27,001 bases of DNA from Clostridia bacterium. GTDB taxonomy: Bacteria; Bacillota_A; Clostridia; Christensenellales; Aristaeellaceae. The notes beneath the pieces were generated by a model. That model did not search any database and was not told the origin of the DNA. It worked only from the letters and a program-made list of their open reading frames with translations. The translations under genes were made by a program, and so were the position numbers. The DNA lies in contig JAFZQK010000041.1 of the NCBI GenBank assembly GCA_017620455.1, positions 1 to 27,001 on the forward strand. The letters run 5' to 3'. Of the stretch, positions 15,101-21,651 are shown piece after piece. The number at the start of each line of letters is the position of its first letter. Position 1 is the stretch's first letter.

Positions 15101-17264
15101 AGGCAGCGTCAATTTCCGCAAGGCCCCCGGCGGCGAAAAGATCATCCAACTGAACAAGAACACCCGGGTATGGATCTATTCCTCCCAGACGGTGAACGAC
15201 GACAAATGGTACAGCGTCCGCGTCAATGGGACGGACGGGTTCCTGATGTCCGAATTCGTGGACGTCATGACCGCGGAGGAAAGCCAGCAGATCCAATCCT
15301 CCCTGAATTCTCCCATGCCCACCCAGGTGGGCAGCATGACCCCGCCCCCCACCCAGGGGCCCACGGACGCACCCACCCCCGAGCCTACCGCCGCCCCCAC
15401 CGACGTGCCCACCCCGGCTCCCTCCCCCGTGCCTTACCGCGGCTACGCCCTGACCGTGGGGCAGGCCGCCCTGCGCACCGGCGTCAGCCAGACGGACGAC
15501 ACCATCATGCAGATCATGCCGGAGGAATCCCTCATGTACGTGGACGGCCAGACCTGGGTGGACAATATCGCCTGGGCCTCCGTCCAGTCCGTCGCCAGCG
15601 GCAATCACGGCTTCATGCTCATGGATTCCCTGCGCACCATCACCAACGGCGAAGCGCGGCCCTATCTGGACGAGATCCAGGCCACGCCGCCCCCCGTCAC
15701 CGCCACGCCCGTTCCCGAGCAGACGGAGGGCTACGCCATGACCCGGGGCGACGGCGTGCCCATGCGGTCCATCCCCGATACCAACGGCGAGATCATCACC
15801 CTGCTGCCCTATAAGGACGTGGCCTACGTCCGGGGCCAGACCTATACCGATACCAGCGCCTGGCATCTGGTGCAGTACAACGGCATGTGGGGCTACATCC
15901 GCCAGGACCAGCTGCGCATGATGGATCCCCAGGAGAGCCAGGCACACGTGGATTCCCAGATTTCCGTCACGCCGGAGCCCATCGCCGTGATCACCACGCC
16001 GGAGCCCGCGTCCCAGAGCAGCCTTTCCAGCTACGGCCACGTCATCAGCAACAGCGGCAAGGTCAATCTGCGGACCGGCCCCAGCCTGCAGTCCGGCCGG
16101 GTGCGGCTGCTGGACAACTATGCCTTCGCGCTGGTCATGGGCACCGTCGTCAACGAGGAAGGCACCTGGTATCACGTCAGCCAGGCCGGCACGGAAGGCT
16201 ATATCCGCAGCGATTACTTCAAAGTGCTTTCCCTGGGCGAGCTGTCCGATTTCCTGCACAGCGACAGTTACCTGAACGCCAATACGGACGCCGAGCAGAC
16301 CAACAGCAGCCAGATCCAGCCTGTGGAGGATTATAACCACACCGTCTGGCAGAACCCGGCCCTGACCCCCTCCTACGAGCCCTTCAACCCCCACGTCACC
16401 CCCACCCCCGATCCTGAAATGCTGCCCACCGCCACGCCGGCGCCCACGGAAACCCCGGCCCCCGGCGGAACGGCGGAGCCCGGCGTCACGCCGGACGCCA
16501 CCGCCTTGCCTAACCTGGCCACGGCGGAGCCGGATATGACCCAGGAAGAAACCAAGCAGGGCGGATCGCCCGTGGTGTGGGTGCTGGCCGCGCTGGCAGT
16601 GCTGGGCGGCGGCGGTGCAGGCGCGTATTTCTACATAGACAAGTACCGCAAGGAGCAGCGCAGACGGCAGGCCGCGCGGACCCAGCAGGCCCGCCAGAAC
16701 CAGGCCGCCGCCCAGCCGCAGATGCGCGCCGCCAAGAACAACCCCACCCAGGGGACCCGGCCCGCGTATCCCGCCCAGTCCACGGCGCCCTTCATTCCGC
16801 CGCAGGGCGGCGCGCCGCGGCCCGCCAAGGCCCCGGCGGCAAATCCGCAGACCGACGCCAATCCGCAGACCGGCGCATACAAACCGACCGCCGCCAGCCA
16901 GCAGACCGGCGCATACAAGCCGACCGCCGCCAGCCAACAGACCGGCGCCGCCAAACCGGCCCCGGGCCAGGATACCAACGTTTTCAAGGCGCCCTCCGCC
17001 GGCGACACCCAAACCTACCGCAGCGTCAGGCCCGCCGCCCAGGAAACGAAGCCCTTCAAGCCCGCTTCCGCCGCCGGGAAGGACGCCGCCTGGGCCCCGG
17101 CTGCCAAGCCCGTTTCCCAGGAAACCCAGCCCTTCAGCCCCGCTGCCGCGTCGGCATCCGGCCAGGCCGCCAAGCCCGCGGAGGGCAAGGACGCCCCGCA
17201 GCCGGAGAACGGATACCAGCGCCAGCGGCGGTCCGACCGGCATAAGAATACCGAAGAATCCTGA
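12126..17264 (+). CDS. Giant MucBP/SH3b-repeat surface protein with C-terminal membrane anchor and cytoplasmic tail
   Basis: A 1712-aa exported protein. A signal peptide (about 1-32, core LVALVAALCLLLPLCGQAA) is followed by an unassigned domain to about 150. About nine MucBP-like repeats of about 72 residues then span 157-872; they begin VTVHYVDEGYAP or VTVHYLDESNVP and end with AEVTFIYRR. An EPTA-rich spacer (about 595-640) splits the sixth and seventh. Five SH3b-like domains with the NFRSSP/NLRTGP turn follow (about 886-1390), separated by Pro/Thr linkers. A Thr/Pro stalk leads to one helix (about 1482-1502, VVWVLAALAVLGGGGAGAYF), and a basic, disordered tail of about 210 residues with QTGAYKPTAASQ copies ends the protein. 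MucBP and SH3b domains suggest binding of glycans and peptidoglycan. There is no LPXTG; a single membrane helix anchors it. ATG 12126 has GGAGG 10 bases upstream; a longer frame from 12048 starts inside the -35 box. Confidence 0.9.
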   Translation: MKGIIRFSRKGLVALVAALCLLLPLCGQAAQIPTTVITAQWMDEYGYPQSAEAVQIPYTGYEDRFWITVPAEALYTLTVQVQDLTGLCQSFSPDVGTPLSTAFPTLADAGSDLNAVPLEIIGYNELGEEAARYLLYLSTQPLPPDPSLPPVINPVPVTVHYVDEGYAPVASDTSVTLEAGAWSVTPQPYDLPTDYELVSPGSVDVTVNEYGASPAEVTFIYRRVIQPASVTVHYVDEGYAPVASDTSVTLEAGAWSVTPQPYDLPADYELVSPGSVDVTVNEYGASPAEVTFIYRRVIQPAAVTVHYLDESNVPVASDTSVTLEAGTWPVEPQAAVSEEDYELVSAPTVDVTVNEYGASPAEVTFTYRRIIKPATVTVHYLDESNVPVAADTTVTLEAGTWPVAPQAAVSEEDYELVSAPSVDVTVNEYGASPAEVTFTYRRIVKPATVTIHYLDESNVPVASDTTVTLKEGTWSVAPQPTDLQPGYELVGQLEYPVTVDANGANPAEITFIYHFPAPDSVRLEILYVDAADGREIASRQAADFVPGTETRVEPNPVDLQPNYLLAGDGAVTVTVDKFGQPSPDHIVFQYQYQATPEPTPEPTAEPTAEPTAEPTAEPTAEPTAEPTAEPTAEPTATPVPEPVAVRVRYVDQDNQAVADTQTVLCAFGDTRVPANPVNLRENYTLTGEDSAIVHVDAEGARPAEVVFTYKEISVTPKVALVGVRYLSPNGVAFFNDTVTCTENAQNVISLDWSRIDPAWGYELASPDTVTVTVDRGGTATPAEVVFQFKNEVNAYVTIRFLDAADRHEIASSRQQLCYVGNNSILAEPLNLQENYRLIGSESQNVILTGEGVLDPAEAVFLYEYLPTPSPVPGTPTPIPYDTAMDAYCRPYANGINFRSSPTTAESNVIGTVNQTDIFHVIGKYTSPDNKAWYAVEKEGQRGYLHESVVKFLSDAEIAALFNYTPAPTDVPTPAPTEIPDGVVIDRWGQVNKGSVNFRKAPGGEKIIQLNKNTRVWIYSSQTVNDDKWYSVRVNGTDGFLMSEFVDVMTAEESQQIQSSLNSPMPTQVGSMTPPPTQGPTDAPTPEPTAAPTDVPTPAPSPVPYRGYALTVGQAALRTGVSQTDDTIMQIMPEESLMYVDGQTWVDNIAWASVQSVASGNHGFMLMDSLRTITNGEARPYLDEIQATPPPVTATPVPEQTEGYAMTRGDGVPMRSIPDTNGEIITLLPYKDVAYVRGQTYTDTSAWHLVQYNGMWGYIRQDQLRMMDPQESQAHVDSQISVTPEPIAVITTPEPASQSSLSSYGHVISNSGKVNLRTGPSLQSGRVRLLDNYAFALVMGTVVNEEGTWYHVSQAGTEGYIRSDYFKVLSLGELSDFLHSDSYLNANTDAEQTNSSQIQPVEDYNHTVWQNPALTPSYEPFNPHVTPTPDPEMLPTATPAPTETPAPGGTAEPGVTPDATALPNLATAEPDMTQEETKQGGSPVVWVLAALAVLGGGGAGAYFYIDKYRKEQRRRQAARTQQARQNQAAAQPQMRAAKNNPTQGTRPAYPAQSTAPFIPPQGGAPRPAKAPAANPQTDANPQTGAYKPTAASQQTGAYKPTAASQQTGAAKPAPGQDTNVFKAPSAGDTQTYRSVRPAAQETKPFKPASAAGKDAAWAPAAKPVSQETQPFSPAAASASGQAAKPAEGKDAPQPENGYQRQRRSDRHKNTEES
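12594..13680 (+). repeat. Five near-tandem DNA repeats encoding MucBP units
   Basis: Five units of about 216-222 bases start near 12594, 12812, 13029, 13246 and 13467. The first two are nearly identical at DNA level, including a shared TTTATTTATCGCCGGGTCAT stretch. The third to fifth form a second subtype (ATTATCTGGATGAAAGCAA). More diverged copies continue to about 14740. Copy number is likely to vary by recombination. Confidence 0.85.
13908..14043 (+). repeat. 12-base tandem repeat encoding EPTA units
   Basis: Degenerate 12-base units (GAACC-ACGGC-type) encode about ten consecutive EPTP/EPTA tetrapeptides. They form a stiff acidic Pro/Thr spacer between MucBP blocks. The unit keeps the reading frame when copies are gained or lost. 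Confidence 0.85.
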
Positions 17265-17280
17265 TCCCCCCGTTTCCCCC

Positions 17281-17307
17281 GGGGCTGGAGCGTAAGCCTC
17301 CAGCCCC
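17281..17307 (+). terminator. Strong hairpin without T-tract after the surface protein gene
   Basis: GGGGCTGGAG (17281-17290), 7-base loop, CTCCAGCCCC (17298-17307): a perfect 10-bp stem. Downstream is GTATCATCATGTTT, with no T-run, so it may stabilise the 3' end or terminate only partly, letting some transcripts into the CHAP gene. Confidence 0.5.
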
Positions 17308-17335
17308 GTATCATCATGTTTGAAGGAGCCGATCT

Positions 17336-18271
17336 ATGATGCGTTTTATCCGGCACGTCCTGCCCCTGCTGTTATGCGCCGCGCTGCTGCTTCCCGCCGC
17401 CTGCGGAGAACAGGACGCCGGGGCTTACCTGGCCCTGCTCCCCGCCGCCGAAGAGGGGGAAACGCTGATCCTTCCCGCGTATCCGGTGCCGGATCACGTG
17501 CTGCTTCTGCTGCAGACGGCCCAGAATGAAATCGGCTATACGGAGGAGCGCAGCGGCTTCACCAAGTACGGCGACTGGGCCGGCGACCCCACGGCGGAAT
17601 GGTGCGCCGAATTCCTGTGCTGGTGCGTGCATCGGGTGGATACGGAGCATCACACCCAGCTGCTGGACCGGGTGTACCCCAATTATTCCGGCACCAATAC
17701 GGGCCGCAACTGGTTCCTGCGGGAAGGGCGGTATATCGCCCGGAAGGGCTTTGTGCCTTCCTGGGGCAGCCAATGGTACAAAGGCGCGTCCGAACCCATG
17801 GAAAAGAACAGCTATATCCCCCAGCCGGGAGACTGGGCGTTCCTCTCCGACAACGCCGAGGGCGATACCAGCCACGTGGCCCTGGTGGAATACTGCACCC
17901 GGGATGAAAACGGCCGGGTGCTGGTGCACGTCATCGAAGGCAACAACGTGACCAAGCCCGCCCCCCAGGGCGTGGCGCGGAACGTATATCCCCTGGATTA
18001 CTGGAAGATCCTGGGCTACGGCACGGTATACGATCTGGCGGACATCGCCCTGCGCTTCGGCAACAAGGGCGTAAAGGTCAAGGCGCTGCAGCAGGCGCTG
18101 GTGGCCGCGGGCCTGCTGGATCCCCAGTACACCACCGGGCAGTACGGTGCCATCACCGAGACGGCGATCAGGACCGTGCAGCGCATGAGCGGCATCGCGG
18201 AAACCGGCATCGCCAACCACGAAACCCAGATGGCCCTGAACGCCCTGGCCGCCGGTGCCTCCGCCCCGTAA
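17336..18271 (+). CDS. CHAP-domain lipoprotein with C-terminal peptidoglycan-binding domain
   Basis: A 311-aa exported protein. The N-terminus (LLCAALLLPAACG) has a likely lipobox with Cys23, although Pro at -3 is not standard. Residues about 55-235 form a CHAP-like amidase/endopeptidase domain, with probable catalytic Cys90 (AEWCAEFLCW), His180 (TSHVALVEY) and Glu201 (VIEGNN). Residues about 243-300 are a PG_binding_1 domain (GNKGVKVKALQQAL, then TGQYGAITETAIRTVQ). The predicted role is cutting peptide cross-links or stems in the cell wall at the outer membrane face. ATG 17336 has AGGAG 7 bases upstream; ATG 17339 is an equal second codon. It follows the wall-binding surface protein by 71 bases, so the two probably act at the same place. 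Confidence 0.85.
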   Translation: MMRFIRHVLPLLLCAALLLPAACGEQDAGAYLALLPAAEEGETLILPAYPVPDHVLLLLQTAQNEIGYTEERSGFTKYGDWAGDPTAEWCAEFLCWCVHRVDTEHHTQLLDRVYPNYSGTNTGRNWFLREGRYIARKGFVPSWGSQWYKGASEPMEKNSYIPQPGDWAFLSDNAEGDTSHVALVEYCTRDENGRVLVHVIEGNNVTKPAPQGVARNVYPLDYWKILGYGTVYDLADIALRFGNKGVKVKALQQALVAAGLLDPQYTTGQYGAITETAIRTVQRMSGIAETGIANHETQMALNALAAGASAP

Positions 18272-18349
18272 GCAGGATTCTTTCCGTACGCGTCGAATAA
18301 TATTAGTTCTCCCCCGTTCATCCTTCCATGAAAAGAGGTGCATCCGGCC

Positions 18350-19804
18350 ATGCGGGACGAGGTGCTGGTGCTGAATTTCAACGATACCGCCAGCCGGGCG
18401 GTGACGCGCAAGCTGCGTGCAGAACGGGTGCTGGCCAAGATCGTGCCGGGAAACACGCCGCCGGAGGAGATCCGCGCCCGGCAGCCCCTGGGGCTGCTTC
18501 TGGCCGGCGGTACAGGCAACGGCGCATCCCCGGTGCGGCTGGATCCCCAGTTGACCGACCTGGGCTTGCCGGTGCTGGCCCTGGGCAGCGCGGCCACGGC
18601 GCTGCTGGAAATGCTGGGCGGCTCCGCCGGGGGATGGATCCGCGAGCCGGGAATGGCCCGCCTGGAGGGAAAGGAAAACACGCCTTTTGCCTGCCTGGAC
18701 GGCACGGAACGCATGCTGCCCGCCCTGCGGGATTACCGCTTTGCCCCCGGGATCTGCCCCCTGTGCACCGCGGACGGCCTGCCCGTGGGCTTCGGCAGCG
18801 CCGATAAGCCCCTGTACGGTGTGCAGTTCGAGGTGGACGCGGTGGACCCGGACGGCGCGCTGCTGCTGCGCCAGTTCGCCCTGGACGTCTGCTGCTGCTC
18901 CACCTGGTGGGACGACGACGCCTTTACCCAGCGCGCGGTGGAGGAGATCCGCCGGGTGGTGGGCACGGGCCGGGCGGTCTGCGCCATGACCGGGGGCCTG
19001 GACAGCGGCGTCAGCGCAATGCTGGCCTACAAAGCCCTGGGGCCGCAGCTTGAGTGCATTTTTGTGGATACGGGCCTTTTGCGCTTTCAGGAGGCCCAGG
19101 ATTTCATGGCCTATTACCGGGATCAGCTGGGCATGAACATTTCCTGCGTTCAGGCGGAAAAGCGCTTTCTTTCCGCCCTGCAGGGGGTCACCGATCCGGA
19201 TGAAAAGCGCCGGGTCATCGGCGATGCGCTGCAAGCCGTGCTGAACGAGGAAAAAAGCCAGCTGAAGCCCTACGACGTGCTGATCCGGGGCACCAGCTAC
19301 AACGACGTCATGTTCGGCGCCGATGAAAAAAAGCCCATTCTGGACGAGCACGTGCCCGCTATCGAGCCGGTGCGGGAGCTGTTCAAGGATGAGATCCGCC
19401 GGGTGGGCGATTATCTGGGCATCCCCGGGGATCTGATGAGCCGCCAGCCTTTCCCCGGCGGCGGGCTGGCGATCCGCATCCTGGGCGAAGCCACGGGAGA
19501 AAGGATCTCGCTGCTCCGCCGGGCGGACGCGATTTTCCGCAGCGAAGTCCAGCGCAGCGGGAGCGCCAAGCGCCTGTGGCAGTATTTCGCGGTGCTCTGC
19601 CCCATGCCGGAGGAAAGCGACGCCGCCGCCGTCTGCCTGCGGGCCGTGCAGGCCAGCGAACAAAGCCTGGCCTATGCCGCGCGGCTCCCTTACGACGTGA
19701 TGGAGGCCGCCACAGAGCGCATTCTGCGGGAATTGCCCCAGGTGCGGCGGGTGGTCTACGATCTGACGCCCAGCACCCATTACGCGGGCATCGAATGGCA
19801 ATAA
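18350..19804 (+). CDS. GMP synthase-like protein with inactivated glutaminase domain
   Basis: A 484-aa protein aligning with GuaA along its whole length but strongly diverged. In the N-terminal class I glutaminase domain (about 1-195) the nucleophile Cys of GICYGMQ is replaced (LALGSAA, Gly79). The HPE of VQFHPE is EVD (Glu161, Asp163), and the SGGP loop is AGGTG. The ATP pyrophosphatase domain keeps a P-loop variant (TGGLDSG, 214-220), FVDTGLLR, EPVRELFKDE and RQPFPGGGLAIRILGE (normally FPGPG). The C-terminal dimerisation part ends THYAGIEWQ where GuaA has K-P-P-x-T-IEWE. It probably cannot hydrolyse glutamine and might use free ammonia or act on another substrate. ATG 18350 has AGAGGTG 9 bases upstream. 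A GNAT gene follows after 29 bases. Whether the genome has a normal GuaA is unknown. Confidence 0.85.
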   Translation: MRDEVLVLNFNDTASRAVTRKLRAERVLAKIVPGNTPPEEIRARQPLGLLLAGGTGNGASPVRLDPQLTDLGLPVLALGSAATALLEMLGGSAGGWIREPGMARLEGKENTPFACLDGTERMLPALRDYRFAPGICPLCTADGLPVGFGSADKPLYGVQFEVDAVDPDGALLLRQFALDVCCCSTWWDDDAFTQRAVEEIRRVVGTGRAVCAMTGGLDSGVSAMLAYKALGPQLECIFVDTGLLRFQEAQDFMAYYRDQLGMNISCVQAEKRFLSALQGVTDPDEKRRVIGDALQAVLNEEKSQLKPYDVLIRGTSYNDVMFGADEKKPILDEHVPAIEPVRELFKDEIRRVGDYLGIPGDLMSRQPFPGGGLAIRILGEATGERISLLRRADAIFRSEVQRSGSAKRLWQYFAVLCPMPEESDAAAVCLRAVQASEQSLAYAARLPYDVMEAATERILRELPQVRRVVYDLTPSTHYAGIEWQ

Positions 19805-19833
19805 AACACACTTGATGAAAGACAGGGGATTCT

Positions 19834-20634
19834 ATGCGTCTGACCCATCCGCAATCCGCCTTTCAGGGCGTGGCGCCGGAAAACGTATTTTTTGTGGCCA
19901 ATGACCAGCAGGTGCAGCTGGGCACCGGATATGTGATGCCCTTCATGCAGCCGGAAATGTACCCGGAGCGGCCCAGCCATTTCTTTCTCCAGATCGAGTG
20001 CCAGCCTTCCGGCCGGGCGCTGATGTTCGGCGCGCTCCTGGCCCGGGCGGAGCAGCTGCGGGCGCGGGATCCCGCCCTGCCCGCCCGGCTGTACGCCCAG
20101 GTGCCCCCGGAAAACCTGGATCTGCTGAGGTTTTACGAATCCTGCGGGCTCAAAAACGACGACGGGGAGGATATGTACCGTTTCCTGCCCCCCGCGGGAG
20201 TGCCCACCGCGCCCATGGGGCTGACCTTCGCTTCCGTGCCGCTGGCGGACGAGAACGCCCAGGATCTTTTCCTCTCCCGGGTGAACACCCGGCGCATCCA
20301 GCCCATCACCCGGGATTACCTGCAGCTGTGGCAGCAGCAGCAGCACTTCATGGCCTTGGGCTTTTACCGGGGCAGCGAGCCCCTGTGCGAATGCGTCATC
20401 ACCGGCGCCGGGGCCAACGCCACGCTGCTGATGATCTATACCCAGCGGGATTACCGCCGCCAGGGCCTGGCCCGGCAGCTGATCGGCGCGGCGTCCGCGC
20501 TGCTCCGGCAGCGGGGCGTCACCATGATGTACACCCACATTTTCCGCCGCAATCAGCCCCAGCAGGGCCTGATGCGGCATTTGGGCGCTTCCTTCGTGCG
20601 CACCGTCACCGCCCTGCCAGGGCTGGATCTGTAA
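19834..20634 (+). CDS. Double-GNAT acetyltransferase family protein
   Basis: A 266-aa protein with two GNAT-like halves. The N-terminal half (about 1-120) includes the ending PPENLDLLRFYESCGLKNDD, a typical GNAT final helix-strand, but lacks a clear acetyl-CoA loop. The C-terminal half (about 125-260) has ECVITGAGANATLLMIYTQR followed by the acetyl-CoA binding loop YRRQGLARQLIGAASALLRQ, and ends with RRNQPQQGLMRHLGASFVRT. Only the second half therefore looks catalytic. The start has an AGGGG site 6-10 bases upstream. It lies 29 bases after the GMP-synthase-like gene and probably shares its transcript. Two tandem terminators follow. The substrate is unknown. Confidence 0.82.
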   Translation: MRLTHPQSAFQGVAPENVFFVANDQQVQLGTGYVMPFMQPEMYPERPSHFFLQIECQPSGRALMFGALLARAEQLRARDPALPARLYAQVPPENLDLLRFYESCGLKNDDGEDMYRFLPPAGVPTAPMGLTFASVPLADENAQDLFLSRVNTRRIQPITRDYLQLWQQQQHFMALGFYRGSEPLCECVITGAGANATLLMIYTQRDYRRQGLARQLIGAASALLRQRGVTMMYTHIFRRNQPQQGLMRHLGASFVRTVTALPGLDL

Positions 20635-20645
20635 CGGACTCGTCC

Positions 20646-20675
20646 GCGCCTCTCACGGGGGCGCTTTTCTTTTTG
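20646..20675 (+). terminator. Intrinsic terminator after GNAT gene
   Basis: GCGCCTC (20646-20652) pairs with GGGGCGC (20658-20664) with one T/G wobble, followed by TTTTCTTTTT. Confidence 0.85.
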
Positions 20676-20681
20676 CAAGAA

Positions 20682-20711
20682 AACGATCTGCCGGATCGTT
20701 ATTCTTTTTGA
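20682..20711 (+). terminator. Second tandem terminator-like hairpin
   Basis: AACGATC (20682-20688), 5-base loop, GATCGTT (20694-20700), then ATTCTTTTT. It directly follows the first terminator and lies in front of the SH3b gene. It may back up termination or act as a leader hairpin. Confidence 0.6.
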
Positions 20712-20737
20712 CACACCGATGAAAGGAGCATTTTGAC

Positions 20738-21586
20738 ATGATCAAAAGACTGATTGCGGCGGCGCTTGCTTTGCTGCTTTTCCCGGCGCTGCAGGCCGCG
20801 GCGGAGGTGATCCCCGCCTACGGGCAGGGCCAGATCGGGTATCAGGCGGTGGTATTGTGTCAGAACCTGACCGTCCGGGAAAGCCCCAGCGCCTCTTCCA
20901 AGGCGGTGGAAACCCTGAAAGCCGGGGACGTATTCGCCACCCAGAGCAGCATCGGCGGCTGGACGGATTGCTTCCGTTCGGAAAACGAGGGCATGACGGG
21001 GTGGGTCAAATCCGATTACGTGATCATTGATCCCGCCTGGTACAAAACCGACGCGGCCACCCCCGTATACGCCTGGAGCGATGAAAGCGCCTGCCAGGTG
21101 GGCCTGCTGGATCGGGGCGACCGGTATCCCATCCTGAAAGCCGAGGGCGAATGGCTGTGCATCGGCCTGCGGGGCGCGGCGGGCTGGATCCACGATCCCC
21201 AGGGCGCGGCCCAGGCCGGGACGGCGGCCTTCTATCCCGCCGATCTGGCGAATCCCCTCCGGGCCGACCTCATCACCCCGGACGGCGCGGCACATCCGCT
21301 GAGCGACCCCGCGGCGCTGAAATCGCTGGGTGAGCTCCTGTCCCGCTGCCATCCCTCCTTCGCTTCCGCGTGCCCCTTCGACGCCCATCTCACATTGACC
21401 CTGGCCGACGGGCGCACGGTGAATCTGGACATGGCCACCGACAGCTGCCACGTTTTCCGCATCGGGGAGGACGCTTATTACCAGTACGGCGACGGCGTCC
21501 CCCGGGATCCCATGGCGGACAGCAGCGCCAACATCGGCGAGGCCTTCTGGGCGCTGTTCGGGCTGAAAAGCAATGAATTGCACTGA
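20738..21586 (+). CDS. Secreted SH3b-domain protein
   Basis: A 282-aa exported protein. The signal peptide (about 1-22, LIAAALALLLFPALQAAA) has an AAA-E cleavage site. A first SH3b domain (about 35-95) reads VVLCQNLTVRESPSASSKAV and ends GMTGWVKSDYVIID. A second, weaker SH3-like unit (about 103-150) ends GAAGWIHDPQ. Residues about 170-282 form an unassigned domain with a strand pattern (LTLTLADGRTVNLDMATDSC) resembling small periplasmic/sensor folds; I cannot name it. The family suggests wall binding. ATG 20738 has AAAGGAG 10 bases upstream. No clear promoter was found between the tandem hairpins and the gene. It faces alaS convergently across a bidirectional terminator. Confidence 0.82.
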   Translation: MIKRLIAAALALLLFPALQAAAEVIPAYGQGQIGYQAVVLCQNLTVRESPSASSKAVETLKAGDVFATQSSIGGWTDCFRSENEGMTGWVKSDYVIIDPAWYKTDAATPVYAWSDESACQVGLLDRGDRYPILKAEGEWLCIGLRGAAGWIHDPQGAAQAGTAAFYPADLANPLRADLITPDGAAHPLSDPAALKSLGELLSRCHPSFASACPFDAHLTLTLADGRTVNLDMATDSCHVFRIGEDAYYQYGDGVPRDPMADSSANIGEAFWALFGLKSNELH

Positions 21587-21596
21587 ATGAATCACG

Positions 21597-21632
21597 AAAA
21601 AACAGGGAAGCCGGCCGGCTTCCCCGTTTTTT
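21597..21632. terminator. Bidirectional terminator between SH3b gene and alaS
   Basis: AAAAAACA, then GGGAAGCCGG joined directly to CCGGCTTCCC (21605-21624), then CG and TTTTTT. The palindrome is perfect with A/T tracts on both sides and serves both convergent genes. Confidence 0.92.
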
Positions 21633-21651
21633 GATGTTATTCTTCCGTTCC

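Noticed and set aside
12057..17243. Uninterrupted 1728-aa antisense ORF opposite the giant surface protein
   Set aside because: It is a by-product of GC-rich, repetitive codon usage on the plus strand. It has no recognisable domain, and the plus strand has a promoter, ribosome site, signal peptide and clear domains.
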